A stretch of DNA of 64,000 nucleotides from an uncultured Ellagibacter sp. (GCA_934654815.1 CAKUGU010000001.1:37160-101159); one strand, 5' to 3'. Positions 46,963-56,038 are shown, counted from the first letter of the stretch. Program-made: numbers and translations. Notes: generated from the sequence alone by a model not told the origin.

Positions 46963-47772
46963 ATGCAGGATATGGAAAACACTCAGGACCTCATGACGCT
47001 TTCGCTTGGCGTTGCCTACAACGGCGCGCCTTTCTCGGGTTTCGCCCGACAGCCTGGTCAGCTCACCGTGCAAGGGGAAATCGAGCATGCGCTCGAGCTT
47101 CTCTTCAGGCGCCCCGTCGAAACGGTGTGCGCCGGTCGAACGGACGCCGGCGTTCATGCGCGCGGCCAGGTGGTGAGCTTCGACCTTCAACCGGACGAGT
47201 TCAACGGTCGCACGTTTTCGAGCCTTACCCGCTCACTGAACGCGCTCACGCACGAGAGCATCGCGATCCGCTCCGTCGAGGAGCGGCCAGCCGGCTTCTC
47301 GGCGCGCTTCGACGCGACCGAGCGCGAGTACCGCTATTTCATCTGCACCGAACCGACGCCGCCTATCTTCCTTCGCGACTTCTCCTGGCATATCCCGAAA
47401 CCGCTTGACGTGAGCGCGATGAGCGAGGCTTCGCGCTTCCTTATCGGCGAGCACGATTTCAAGAGCTTCTGCATGGCCGCCTCAGCCGTCGGCAAGCCCA
47501 CGTGCCGCAACGTGCACGACATCTCGTTCGATGAAACGGATGTGATGGGGGAGCGCGCGCTCGTCATCACGGTGAAGGGCAACGCGTTCCTCCATTCCAT
47601 GGTGCGCACGATCGTGGGCACGCTCGCTATGGTAGGGCGCCGACAGCGTGACTCGGAGTGGGTCGCCGACGTGCTCGCGGCGTGCGACCGCCGGGCGGCG
47701 GGGGAAAACGCGCCTGCTCAAGGGCTTGTTTTCTGGAATGTGAGCTACGAAGGCGTGCGCGACCATGCATAG
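46963..47772 (+). CDS. truA: tRNA pseudouridine synthase A
   Basis: A 269-residue enzyme forming pseudouridine at positions 38-40 of the tRNA anticodon arm. The catalytic Asp lies in CAGRTDAGVHARGQVV. FRYF-type tRNA contact EREYRYFICTEP and FLHSMVRTIVGTLAMVGRR are family marks. The start may be ATG 46963 or 46972; neither has a strong site, and a TACGGTATCATG sequence just upstream could be a -10 overlapping the start. Confidence 0.96.
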   Translation: MQDMENTQDLMTLSLGVAYNGAPFSGFARQPGQLTVQGEIEHALELLFRRPVETVCAGRTDAGVHARGQVVSFDLQPDEFNGRTFSSLTRSLNALTHESIAIRSVEERPAGFSARFDATEREYRYFICTEPTPPIFLRDFSWHIPKPLDVSAMSEASRFLIGEHDFKSFCMAASAVGKPTCRNVHDISFDETDVMGERALVITVKGNAFLHSMVRTIVGTLAMVGRRQRDSEWVADVLAACDRRAAGENAPAQGLVFWNVSYEGVRDHA

Positions 47773-48031
47773 ACCTTCTTTTCTGAAAGGCGAAGCACGT
47801 GGGCAGGGAAAGCCGCACGGTGCGAAGCGGGCGCCGGAGGAAAACGCCTGCGCGAGCAGCGACCGCGCTTGCCATGTAGGCGATGTCGCCCGCCCCAGCG
47901 CGTCGCCGGAGAAGAGGCGCAGCCTTCTCACGTTCCAGCAAATCTATCGCAGCCGCGATGGCAGGATGCTCCTCTTCGCCGACGAGCGCACCGGCCACCT
48001 TGCAGCAGTCGATTCTTCCCGACTCGTATAG
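47765..48031 (+). CDS. Possible small protein overlapping the truA end
   Basis: An 88-residue open frame whose ATG overlaps the truA stop (ATGCATAG) with GAAGG upstream. The second half (LLTFQQIYRSRDGRMLLFADERTGHLAAVDSSRLV, read in parts) looks like coding sequence, with a beta-strand pattern; the first half is Arg/Ala/Pro-rich and less convincing. No family recognised. The rest of the gap to 48183 holds the inverted repeat at 48099 and no other gene. Confidence 0.35.
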   Translation: MHRPSFLKGEARGQGKPHGAKRAPEENACASSDRACHVGDVARPSASPEKRRSLLTFQQIYRSRDGRMLLFADERTGHLAAVDSSRLV

Positions 48032-48098
48032 TCGCGCGTAAGGCTCAAGGCGTATCCAACCAGGATTCATCCATCAAGGCGGAAGATGTGAATCCTCA

Positions 48099-48120
48099 TA
48101 GTATTCATCGTAGAATACTA
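48099..48120 (+). promoter_or_regulatory. Perfect 8-bp inverted repeat, candidate operator
   Basis: TAGTATTC, six bases, GAATACTA. It sits 64 bp upstream of the metallophosphoesterase start in an AT-rich stretch that must hold its promoter. It has the size and symmetry of a dimeric repressor site. Confidence 0.55.
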
Positions 48121-48183
48121 GACCTCAACCACTAGCAAAACTAAACTAGAGCGGCTTGTTACGTTACGACAGAGGAGAATTCC

Positions 48184-49194
48184 GTGTCTTGCTGCAATCC
48201 GACTTCCCAGGACGCACCGCGCGACAATATCGCCGGCCGCGTCTGTCCTACTGACTATCACATCGATGACCAGGCGTTTTCGGGCGAACCAGAGCATTCG
48301 TGCGACGTGCTTTACGTCATCGGCGGGCTGTACGGCAACCCGTTCGCGCTTGAGGCGGTCGATCGCCTCGTGGAGGACGAACGCTCCCGCGCTGCGGAAC
48401 GGGGGAGCGGTGGCCCCCGGGTCGAGGTGGTGTTCAACGGCGACATGCACTGGTTCGACAAGACGGCCGACAACTTCGCGTCGCTCGAGAAGGACGCGGC
48501 GAAATACGCGCTGCTCATCGGCAACGTCGAGGCGGAACTTCGCCGCGACGAGCCGATCGGGGTGGGGTGCGGGTGCGCCTATCCTGCTTGCGTCGACGAC
48601 GAGACGGTGGCTCGTTCCAACAAGATCCACTCGATGCTTTTCGAGGCCCTCGCTGATCGTCCCGACCTGAAGGCGCTCATGAGTGATCGTCCCAGTACGA
48701 CGACGGTCGACGTTGCGGGCCGCAAGGTGGGAATCAGCCATGGCGACGAGCACATGGTGGGAGGGTGGAACTGCTCTCGCGAGGAGCTTTCGAACCCTGC
48801 GCGCCAGAAAGAGCTTGACGCGTTCATGGAGGAAAACGGCCTCGATGTGTTCACGACGACGCATACCTGCGCAGCGGCGGCGATCGTGCTCGACCATGGC
48901 GCGTTTATCAACAATGGCGCGGCCGGATTGCCTAATTTCGCAGGTCAGGACTTCGGTCTGGCGGTACGCATCGCCGAGGAGCCTCATCCCGACGCGCTTT
49001 TCGGCGCGAAGCGAGGCGGCCTTTTCATCGAGGCTGTTCCCGTTCGCTACGACCAGAATGCGTACGTCGAATGGTTCGACAAGCTGTGGCCGCAGGGTAC
49101 CCCGGCGGAGATTTCCTATCGCGGCCGGCTCGTCAACGGCCCCGCCGACGAGGTCGCTGCGGCGCTGCTCGGAGGGTTTGAGGTTTTGAAGTAA
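48184..49194 (+). CDS. Metallophosphoesterase-like protein with altered metal motifs
   Basis: A 336-residue protein with the calcineurin-like phosphoesterase pattern: VLYVIGGLYGN, VVFNGDMHWFD, LLIGNVE, ISHGDEHMVGGWN and TTHTCAAA, in the canonical order. The first motif, normally DxH, reads GGLYGN with both ligands lost, and the GNHD motif reads GNVE, so the two-metal site is incomplete. The N-terminus (MSCCNPTSQ) and GVGCGCAYPACVDD are Cys-rich and may supply other ligands. It could be a divergent phosphatase, nuclease or binding protein. GTG 48184 follows GAGGAGAATTCC. It is a single gene under a likely operator at 48099. Confidence 0.7.
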   Translation: MSCCNPTSQDAPRDNIAGRVCPTDYHIDDQAFSGEPEHSCDVLYVIGGLYGNPFALEAVDRLVEDERSRAAERGSGGPRVEVVFNGDMHWFDKTADNFASLEKDAAKYALLIGNVEAELRRDEPIGVGCGCAYPACVDDETVARSNKIHSMLFEALADRPDLKALMSDRPSTTTVDVAGRKVGISHGDEHMVGGWNCSREELSNPARQKELDAFMEENGLDVFTTTHTCAAAAIVLDHGAFINNGAAGLPNFAGQDFGLAVRIAEEPHPDALFGAKRGGLFIEAVPVRYDQNAYVEWFDKLWPQGTPAEISYRGRLVNGPADEVAAALLGGFEVLK

Positions 49195-49197
49195 TCG

Positions 49198-49245
49198 ATT
49201 AATTCAAAAATTAATTATTGACACAATGCAACTAATGGCTAGAAT
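49198..49245 (+). promoter_or_regulatory. Promoter of the sodium:solute symporter with adjacent inverted repeat
   Basis: TTGACA (49218-49223), 16-bp spacer, TAGAAT (49240-49245). Just upstream ATTAATT CAAA AATTAAT (49198-49215) is a perfect 7-bp inverted repeat, a possible regulator site. This is the best sigma-70-type promoter in this half of the window. Confidence 0.75.
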
Positions 49246-49364
49246 CAACTAGTCATCATGCATGGATTGGCGGTAGCGCGTTCGGGGGGATGCGTGCAAA
49301 CGAGACCCCGGGCTCCTGCCGCTTTTTCATGCGCAGAACCAAGAAGAAAGGAAACCAACAAAGA

Positions 49365-50927
49365 ATGGATATGTCGACAGGCATTTTCTTCTGGGGCTTC
49401 CTCATCGTTTACGGCGTGATCATGTTCGTGCTCTCGCCGAAAACGGTGAGCCTCGGTGGATTTTTCCGCGGCGAAGACAGGGCGGGTCGCGATGCGAACC
49501 CCTGGATGATCACGGCGTCGATCTTCATCGCCTGGATTTTCGCGAAGTCGGTCACGAACGCCGCGAATATGGGGCAGAGCTTCGGCATCGTCGGCGGCAT
49601 CGGGTATGCGGTGTACTGGCTGTGCATCCCCCTGACGGGCTACGCCCTCTATCGTTTGCGTCGCAAGTTCGCGATGAAGGGAATGGTGAGCTTCCTTACC
49701 GAAAACTACGGCGTGGCCGCGGCCTTCTGCTTCTCGGCGGCTATCCTCATCCGCCTGTTCAACGAGGTCTGGTCGAACACCTCCGTCGTCGGTGCGTACT
49801 ACGGAACGTCCGGCACGCTTCCGTTCATCCTCGCCGCGGGGCTGTTCACCATCATCACGGTGGGGTACTGCTGCTGGGGCGGCATGCGCGGATCCATCAT
49901 CACCGACGTGCTGCAGGCGATCCTGTTCGCCGTGCTTCTCCTCGTCGTCCTGTTCTGGATCGTCCCGCAGGACAACATCGGCGACTTGGTCGGGTCCGGC
50001 TCCTGGACGCTCGAAGGCGGCGTCGACTTCATCATCGGTGCAGGCCTTCAGTGCCTTTCGTACGGCTTCCATGACGCCGTGCTCACCGACCGCGGCTTCC
50101 TCTGCCGTCCGAAGAAGATGCTGAAGTGCTACACGGCCGCCGGCCTGCTCGGCTTCGTCGCGATCATCCTGTTCTCGCTCATCGGCGTCCATTCGATGAT
50201 CAACGGCATGGCGACGACCGGCGTCGACGCTCCTGTCGTCGTTGCGCAGTCGCTCGGCATCGTCGCGTTCTTCATGATGGCCGTCATCATGATCGCGACC
50301 GCTGGCTCCACGCTCGACTCCACCTTCACGGCTCTCGCGAAGCTCACCGCGCGCGACCTGCCCGGCATCCTCGGCAAGCGCCCGAAGATGAACCCGCGCA
50401 TCATCGGCATCATCTTCATGATCGCGTTCGCCATCATCGGCAACCTGCCGATGGTCATGGGCGCGTCGATCATCGCGGCGACCACCATTTCCGGCACCAT
50501 GATCATGGGTTTGGGTCCGATCTTCCTCATGCACGGTGTCGGCCCGGTGAAGCCGACGAAGGTCGGTTTCATGCTCGCGTTCTGGATCGGCATGATCCTC
50601 GGCATTTGGGACACCGTTGCCCCGGCGACGCTTTCCTTCATGAACATCGGCGCCGGCAAGTACGCGAACTTCCTCGGCGTGAACCTGTGGGGTGCCATCC
50701 TGTGCTGGGCCGCCTACATCATCCCGGGCGTCATCGCGAGCTCTCGCGAGAAGGCCGCGGGTATCGAGCCTACGTGGAAGGGCCTTTCCAAGGAAGAGCT
50801 TGCCCGTCTCGACAAGCTCGAGGCTGAAAACGCCGATTACATCCCCGAGTACGACCCGATCGAGAAGAGCCCGGAGTTCCAGGCGATGCTCAAGCGCGAG
50901 ACCGAAGTGACTCCTGCGGGAGCATAA
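49365..50927 (+). CDS. Sodium:solute symporter family transporter
   Basis: A 520-residue membrane protein with about 13 helices of the SSS/LeuT fold. Marks include IAWIFAKSVTNAANMGQSFG near helix 1-2, CCWGGMRGSIITDVLQAILF and the sodium-site helix MIATAGSTLDSTFTALAK. Family members take up sugars, proline, pantothenate or purine-related compounds with sodium. The C-terminal 45 residues are acidic and cytoplasmic. ATG 49365 is chosen; ATG 49371 is also possible, as the AAGAAAGGA site is a little far. No adjacent enzyme in the same direction tells the substrate; the purine deaminases 3 kb downstream are one candidate link. Confidence 0.9.
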   Translation: MDMSTGIFFWGFLIVYGVIMFVLSPKTVSLGGFFRGEDRAGRDANPWMITASIFIAWIFAKSVTNAANMGQSFGIVGGIGYAVYWLCIPLTGYALYRLRRKFAMKGMVSFLTENYGVAAAFCFSAAILIRLFNEVWSNTSVVGAYYGTSGTLPFILAAGLFTIITVGYCCWGGMRGSIITDVLQAILFAVLLLVVLFWIVPQDNIGDLVGSGSWTLEGGVDFIIGAGLQCLSYGFHDAVLTDRGFLCRPKKMLKCYTAAGLLGFVAIILFSLIGVHSMINGMATTGVDAPVVVAQSLGIVAFFMMAVIMIATAGSTLDSTFTALAKLTARDLPGILGKRPKMNPRIIGIIFMIAFAIIGNLPMVMGASIIAATTISGTMIMGLGPIFLMHGVGPVKPTKVGFMLAFWIGMILGIWDTVAPATLSFMNIGAGKYANFLGVNLWGAILCWAAYIIPGVIASSREKAAGIEPTWKGLSKEELARLDKLEAENADYIPEYDPIEKSPEFQAMLKRETEVTPAGA

Positions 50928-51072
50928 AGCTCGCAAACCCTGTGCGTTGCGCCTGGTCGCGACGCACTTCCATCTCGATGCCTTCGCGCCGGCCTCCTCC
51001 CCTATGCGGTCGGCGCTTGAGGCATAAGGTTGCGCGGCTCAACCCCCAATGCCGCGCAACCGCCCTCCATAA

Positions 51073-51114
51073 AACGGGCGGGGCATCTGCGTCTATGCAG
51101 GTGCCCCGCCCGTT
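51073..51114. terminator. Terminator between symporter and asnB
   Basis: A 13-bp perfect stem (AACGGGCGGGGCA / TGCCCCGCCCGTT) flanked by A-rich and T-rich bases, between convergent genes. It fits a bidirectional terminator. Confidence 0.8.
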
Positions 51115-51135
51115 GTCGTTTCCCAGCGTTCTCGC

Positions 51136-53139
51136 TTATCGAGCTTCCGGCTTTTCGGGCACGGTGCGGTCGACGAAGTAGATCTTGTACCACATGAGGA
51201 ACATGAACACGATCCAGATCTTGCGGCTGCGGTCGGCGCCGGCCTTGTGCTCGTCGAGCAGGCGCACCAATTCATCGGTGTTGAAGAACTCGCGCGCGAT
51301 GTCGCCCGTGAACCACTCCTTCACCAGGTTGTAGTAGCGCTCCTCGCGCAGCCAGTTCACGACCGGCACGGGGAAGCCGAGCTTCTCCTTCTGCGCCCAG
51401 TCGCGCGGGATGGCGCGTTCGGACGCCTCGCGCAGCGTGATCTTGGTCTGCTCGCCCGTCGCCTTCAGGCGCGTGGGGATGGTCGCCGACACGTCGAAGA
51501 CGCGGCGGTCCAGAAACGGCACGCGGCTCTCGAGCGAATGGGCCATCGACATCTTGTCGGTCTTCAGCAGGATGTCGCCCACGAGCCAGAACGCGAGGTC
51601 GACGTACTGCATGCGCGTCGTCTCGTCGAGGCCCGCGACCTCGGCGTACACGGGAGCCGTGAGCTCCTGCGGGGTCGGCGCGGAGCAGCCCCCGCGAAGG
51701 AGCTTCTCGCGCTCGGCGGGGGTGAACGCCACGCCGTTGGCGTTGGTGTAGTACCAGTCCTCGGCGGTCTCGCTCGCGCGCTCGAGGTAGTTCGCGCCGC
51801 GGACGCCGAGTTTGCGCATGAGCTTCGACGCGCCGCGCAGCATGCCCTTCGGCGCCCACGAGAGCTTGGCGTTGGAGAAGGGCGTCTGGTAGATTCGGTA
51901 GCCTCCGAAGAACTCGTCGGCGCCTTCTCCGGAAAGCACCGCCTTCACCTGGGTCGCCGCGATCTGGTCCACGAAGTACAGGGCCACCGCCGAGGGGTCG
52001 GCAGACGGCTCGTCCATGTGCCACTGCACGCGCGGCAGGCTCGCCCAGTACTCCTCCTCGCCGATGTACTTGTCGGTGTTCGCGATGCCGAGGTCGCAGG
52101 CCAGCTCGCGCGCCCAGGAGATCTCGTCGCGCATGGTCTTGCCGCCCGCGCCCTCGGCGTTGTTCGCGGCCGCGTGCTTGTAGCACTCGAACCCGACGGT
52201 GAACGTCTTGATGTCGGGGTTCTCCTTGGCGAGGCACGCCGCCATGTAGCTTGAGTCGATGCCAGAGGAGAGGAAGCTCCCCACCTCGACGTCGGCGACG
52301 TTGTGGTAGCGCACGCTGTCGCGCATGGCTTCATCGATCGCGGCGACGGTGTCCTCGCGGCTGCGCGACTCGTCGAAGTGGTACGTCGGGCGCCAGTAGC
52401 GGCGGGTGGTGATGCTGCCGTCGGCGTGCACGGTCATGCAGTGCGCGGGCGCCAGTTTGAAGATTCCCTTGAAGAACGTTTCCGGCAGCGCGCTGAACTG
52501 GAAGCACAGGTACTCCTCGAGCGCCTCGCGGTTGAGCTCGCGGGTGTAGGCGGGGTGCTCCAGGATGCACTTGATCTCGGACGCGAAGATGAACTGGCCG
52601 TTTTGCTGCGTGTAGTAGAACGGCTTGATGCCGAAGAAGTCGCGCGCGCAGAAGAGCTCGCGGGTTTCGCGGTTCCAGATGGCGAACGCGAACATGCCGC
52701 GCAGGCGGTCGAGCACGTCTTCTCCCCAGGCGAGGAATCCCGTGAGCAGCACCTCGGTGTCGGAGTTCGTTTGGAACTCCCAGCCCTGCGCCTCGAGCTC
52801 GGCGCGCAGGTCCTTGTAGTTGTAGATCTCTCCGTTGAAGACGATCGCGAAGTCGCCCTTCGCGAGCAGGGATTCGGGCGAGCCGCAGGGCGTGCCATCG
52901 GGCATGACGGCGGGGGACGTCACCTTCGAGGCGTGCTCGCCCGTCGCGCGCACCATGGGTTGGTTGCCGCCCGCGAGGTCGATGAGCGACAGGCGCCGGT
53001 GTCCGAGCGCGATGCCGCCTTCGGCGTCGAGGTACTGCCCCTCGCCGTCGGGGCCGCGGTGCGCCATGATGTCGCACATCGCCTTCAGCGTGGGCATATC
53101 GGCGTCGGTCGCCCTAGTGAACCCGCATATTCCGCACAT
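51136..53139 (-). CDS. asnB: Asparagine synthase (glutamine-hydrolysing)
   Basis: A 667-residue enzyme making asparagine from aspartate, glutamine and ATP. Cys2 (MCGICGFTR) is the nucleophile of the N-terminal glutaminase domain, which also shows MAHRGPDGEG and FNGEIYNYKDLRAELE. The C-terminal synthetase domain has the PP-loop SSGIDSSYMA and LSGEGADEFFGGYRIY. ATG 53139 is required to expose Cys2; the open frame continues to 53430 but would bury it. The length suits the Bacillus AsnB/AsnO group. It reads toward the symporter. Confidence 0.96.
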   Translation of the reverse strand: MCGICGFTRATDADMPTLKAMCDIMAHRGPDGEGQYLDAEGGIALGHRRLSLIDLAGGNQPMVRATGEHASKVTSPAVMPDGTPCGSPESLLAKGDFAIVFNGEIYNYKDLRAELEAQGWEFQTNSDTEVLLTGFLAWGEDVLDRLRGMFAFAIWNRETRELFCARDFFGIKPFYYTQQNGQFIFASEIKCILEHPAYTRELNREALEEYLCFQFSALPETFFKGIFKLAPAHCMTVHADGSITTRRYWRPTYHFDESRSREDTVAAIDEAMRDSVRYHNVADVEVGSFLSSGIDSSYMAACLAKENPDIKTFTVGFECYKHAAANNAEGAGGKTMRDEISWARELACDLGIANTDKYIGEEEYWASLPRVQWHMDEPSADPSAVALYFVDQIAATQVKAVLSGEGADEFFGGYRIYQTPFSNAKLSWAPKGMLRGASKLMRKLGVRGANYLERASETAEDWYYTNANGVAFTPAEREKLLRGGCSAPTPQELTAPVYAEVAGLDETTRMQYVDLAFWLVGDILLKTDKMSMAHSLESRVPFLDRRVFDVSATIPTRLKATGEQTKITLREASERAIPRDWAQKEKLGFPVPVVNWLREERYYNLVKEWFTGDIAREFFNTDELVRLLDEHKAGADRSRKIWIVFMFLMWYKIYFVDRTVPEKPEAR

Positions 53140-53356
53140 GGTACGATTCTCCTTCGTATGGTTGAGAGGGCAGCGGCGCTGCGCACGTCGTCGCGCACTC
53201 GCCGCCGCAGCCTCGCATAAGCCGCGCATGGTGCAATCCATGATAGCGAAACAGCGCGCGAAGGCGCGAACCTCCCGCGAAACTGCGGAAACGCATCGGG
53301 CGAGGGCGCGAAAGGGCGCTGGAAACGGGGTGCGATCGGGCGCCTGCGGCCGGCTC

Positions 53357-53746
53357 CTAGCGATTCGGCCTCTGGGGAGCCGCCGGCGCTGCGGGGGGTG
53401 CGACCTGCGGTGCGGAAGCGGCGCCGACACTCGGCGCGAAGGCGACTACGACCTCGGGGTTCTCGTACACGATGCGCGCCTCCTCTTCGGCGCGGGCGAT
53501 GTCGTCGGCTGCAAGCGCGCTTCGCAGCACCACGTCGACCGTGCAGCCGAGCTCCTCGGCGATAAAGCGGCGGAACTGCGCGGCATCGGCACGCGAGAAC
53601 GTGCAGCCCACGTCGAGCAGCAAACACGCGCTCCCGCTGATGCGCGACTCGTCGTTCTCGTACAGATCGAACATCGACGCGCGCGCGATCGCGTAGCGCG
53701 GCGCAACCGCGGAAACGGCGGTGCGGATGGATCCGAAATCGTTCAT
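53357..53746 (-). CDS. Degenerate nucleotidyltransferase (MNT)-like small protein
   Basis: A 129-residue protein. ISGSACLLLDVGCTFSRADAAQFRRFI, then ELGCTVDVVLRSAL, then IARAEEEARIVYEN follows the spacing of minimal nucleotidyltransferases (the LG..VDLV and late Glu-Tyr-Glu helix), but the GSxxRG and DxD active-site residues are absent. The last 25 residues are Ala-Pro rich and probably disordered. MNT proteins usually pair with HEPN toxins; no HEPN gene is adjacent. AAGGAG precedes ATG 53746. It may be a relic or a repurposed binding protein. Confidence 0.6.
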   Translation of the reverse strand: MNDFGSIRTAVSAVAPRYAIARASMFDLYENDESRISGSACLLLDVGCTFSRADAAQFRRFIAEELGCTVDVVLRSALAADDIARAEEEARIVYENPEVVVAFAPSVGAASAPQVAPPAAPAAPQRPNR

Positions 53747-53978
53747 AACATGCTCCTTGAGTCAACCAGCGTCAGGCGGACGGGAAGTTTTTCTCTCGAC
53801 CGATAAGTATAGTCCATGGGAAGCGGGGGGTGGGAAGCGGGGAAACCGCGCCCGGCAGCCGACGGCGCCTCCCGCCTCCCGCCGCGCGCTTCCGACGATG
53901 GCGCGCGTCAGGCGGCGACCTCGCGATGGGGATCGCGATTCCTGTCCCGTTTTCGACCCGCCCGCCGCGCGACGATGC

Positions 53979-54205
53979 TACAATGTGGCGCGTGCTGTCC
54001 GACAACCCGATCGACGGGGGCCCTGTGCTGCGTCTTTCCTGGAAAACGCGCGAAAACGCGCCGGCGTTCAAGCCCGGTCGTCCTTTCGCGCTCCGGAACG
54101 AGGCGCTCGGGCTCGATCTTCCCCTGACGACATGGGGCGCGGCGGCGCATCATATCCGGCGATAAAAGCGCGCGGGGCTTGAAAACATGCCCTGCGCGCT
54201 TTTTT
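53979..54205 (+). promoter_or_regulatory. Leader with terminator upstream of adenine deaminase
   Basis: A candidate -10 (TACAAT, 53979-53984) is followed by about 170 bp and then a strong intrinsic terminator: AAAAGCGCGC with GCGCGCTTTT arms (54164-54200), inner GGGC/GCCC pairs, and TTTTT, ending 46 bp before the ade ATG. Within it a 60-codon open frame (53983-54165) ends exactly at the terminator, but has no ribosome binding site. This fits an attenuator or riboswitch-like leader; I could not match the purine riboswitch core. The stretch 53750-53978 shows nothing I can support. Confidence 0.5.
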
Positions 54206-54250
54206 GCATTCGGCAAGACGAGACTGAAGGAACACGCGAAAGGAAAGCGC

Positions 54251-56020
54251 ATGGACAAGGAACTTCTTGCGGTAGCTGGTGGAAGCAAGCCGGCCGACAC
54301 GGTCATCGCGAACGGGCGGGTCGTCAACGTGTACACCGGCGAGATCTACGACGGCGGCGTGGCCATAAGCGGGCAGACCATCGCGGCGGTGGGCGACGTC
54401 GACTACTGCATCGGCGAGAGCACGCGCGTCGTCGATGCCAAGGGCGCCTACATCACGCCCGGGTTCATCGACGGGCACATCCATCCGGAAAGCTCCGATT
54501 TGGCCATCCGCCCCTTCGCCGAGGCCGTCCTGAAGCACGGCACCACCTCCATCATGACCGACCTGCACGAGATCGGCGTGGTCTCGGGCCTTCCGGGCAT
54601 CGAGGCGGTCATCGCGGAAAATGAGGCGACCGACCTGAACCTCTACTTCGTCGTCCCGTCGCATGTCCCCTTCTCGCCTGCGCTTGAAACGAGCGGCGGC
54701 AAGTTCGACCCCGAGATCATCCGCGAGGCGCTTGCACGCCCCGACGCGGTGGGCATCTCCGAATGCGTCGGTCCCTATATTTTGGCCGAGCACCCCGACC
54801 TCATGGAATCGCTCGACGACGTGGCGGGCATGAAGGGCATGACCGCCCAGGGGCACCTCGTCGACATGAAGGGCAAGGACCTCAACAAGTGCGCCGCGGC
54901 CGGCGTCTCCACCTGCCACGAGGCGCTTTCCGCCGACGAGATCATGGACCGCGCCCGTGTCGGCATCCATGCCATGCTGCGCGAGTCCTCGGCGGCGCGC
55001 ACCCTCGCCGACCAGCTGAAATGCATCGTCGACAACGACATCGACACCACGATGATGAGCATCGTCACCGACGACTTGCACTGCTGCGACCTGGCGCAAA
55101 CGGGGCATCTCGACCATCACCTGAAGATCGCCCTTAACGCGGGCGTGCCCTTCGCGAAGGCCATCCAGATGGTCACGATCAACGCCGCGCGCGCCTTCGA
55201 GCTCACCGACATCGGCGCTTTGGCCCCGGGCAAGCGCGCCGACGTGAACATCGTTTCGGGCGACACGGCCGACGACTTCGCGGTCGTAAGCGTCTTCTCG
55301 CGTGGCAAGCAGGTCATCGACCGCGGCGAGCTGCTCGTGCACTACGAGCCCGCCACGCACGACCCCTGCCTGCTCAACACCACGAGGCTTCTGAACCCCA
55401 TCACGCCCGACAGCTTCAAGATCGCGGCCCCCGAAGGCGCGAAGCGTGTGAAGGTCACCTGCATGGATACGCTGCCGTGGATCCCCATCACCCAGCCGCG
55501 CGAGGTCGAGCTCGAATGCAAGGACGGCTACGTTGCCTGCGACGTCTCGCAGGACGTGCTCTACATCGCGCAGGTCGAGCGCTACGGCATCAACGGCAAC
55601 GTGGGCCGCGCCTTCATGGGCGGGTTCCACATGACGAGCGGCGCCATCGCGTCGTCGGTGGGGCACGACAACCACAACGTCATCGTCATGGGAACGAACT
55701 TCGAGGACATGGCGCTTGCCGTGAACCACCTTATCGAGATCGGCGGCGGGCAGTGCCTCGTCGACGGCGGCGAGATCGTCGAATGCGTCGAATACCCCCT
55801 CTGCGGCCTTCTGTCCGACCTTTCCTGCGAGGAGCTCGCCGCGAAGAAGAGTGCGCTCAACGCCGCCTGCGCCGAGCGCGGCTGCGTTATCCCCATCCCG
55901 TTCATGTTCCTGTCGTTCATCTGCCTGGCCGCGCTGCCGGCGTGCGCCATCACCGACCACGGGTTCATCAACGTGCTGACGCTCCAGGTGGAAGACCCCG
56001 TCAAGGGCGTCGTGGAATAG
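54251..56020 (+). CDS. ade: Adenine deaminase
   Basis: A 589-residue amidohydrolase converting adenine to hypoxanthine and ammonia. The metal-binding motif ITPGFIDGHIHPESS, SIMTDLHEIGVV, GHLVDMKGKDLNK and VTDDLHCCDL are those of bacterial Ade; the second half carries VGRAFMGGFHMTSGAIASSVGHDNHN, split here, typical of the family. ATG 54251 follows AAAGGAAAG; the frame extends 24 codons upstream across the terminator. It is coupled with guaD 18 bp downstream, giving deamination of both purine bases, useful for purine salvage or as a nitrogen source. Confidence 0.95.
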   Translation: MDKELLAVAGGSKPADTVIANGRVVNVYTGEIYDGGVAISGQTIAAVGDVDYCIGESTRVVDAKGAYITPGFIDGHIHPESSDLAIRPFAEAVLKHGTTSIMTDLHEIGVVSGLPGIEAVIAENEATDLNLYFVVPSHVPFSPALETSGGKFDPEIIREALARPDAVGISECVGPYILAEHPDLMESLDDVAGMKGMTAQGHLVDMKGKDLNKCAAAGVSTCHEALSADEIMDRARVGIHAMLRESSAARTLADQLKCIVDNDIDTTMMSIVTDDLHCCDLAQTGHLDHHLKIALNAGVPFAKAIQMVTINAARAFELTDIGALAPGKRADVNIVSGDTADDFAVVSVFSRGKQVIDRGELLVHYEPATHDPCLLNTTRLLNPITPDSFKIAAPEGAKRVKVTCMDTLPWIPITQPREVELECKDGYVACDVSQDVLYIAQVERYGINGNVGRAFMGGFHMTSGAIASSVGHDNHNVIVMGTNFEDMALAVNHLIEIGGGQCLVDGGEIVECVEYPLCGLLSDLSCEELAAKKSALNAACAERGCVIPIPFMFLSFICLAALPACAITDHGFINVLTLQVEDPVKGVVE

Positions 56021-56038
56021 GCCGGGGAAGTGCGATTC

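Noticed and set aside
44614..47190. 858-residue antisense frame over dnaE
   Set aside because: Shadow frame without recognisable domains.
53985..54163. Guanine/adenine riboswitch before ade
   Set aside because: The conserved core and loop-loop pattern could not be found; only the terminator is clear.
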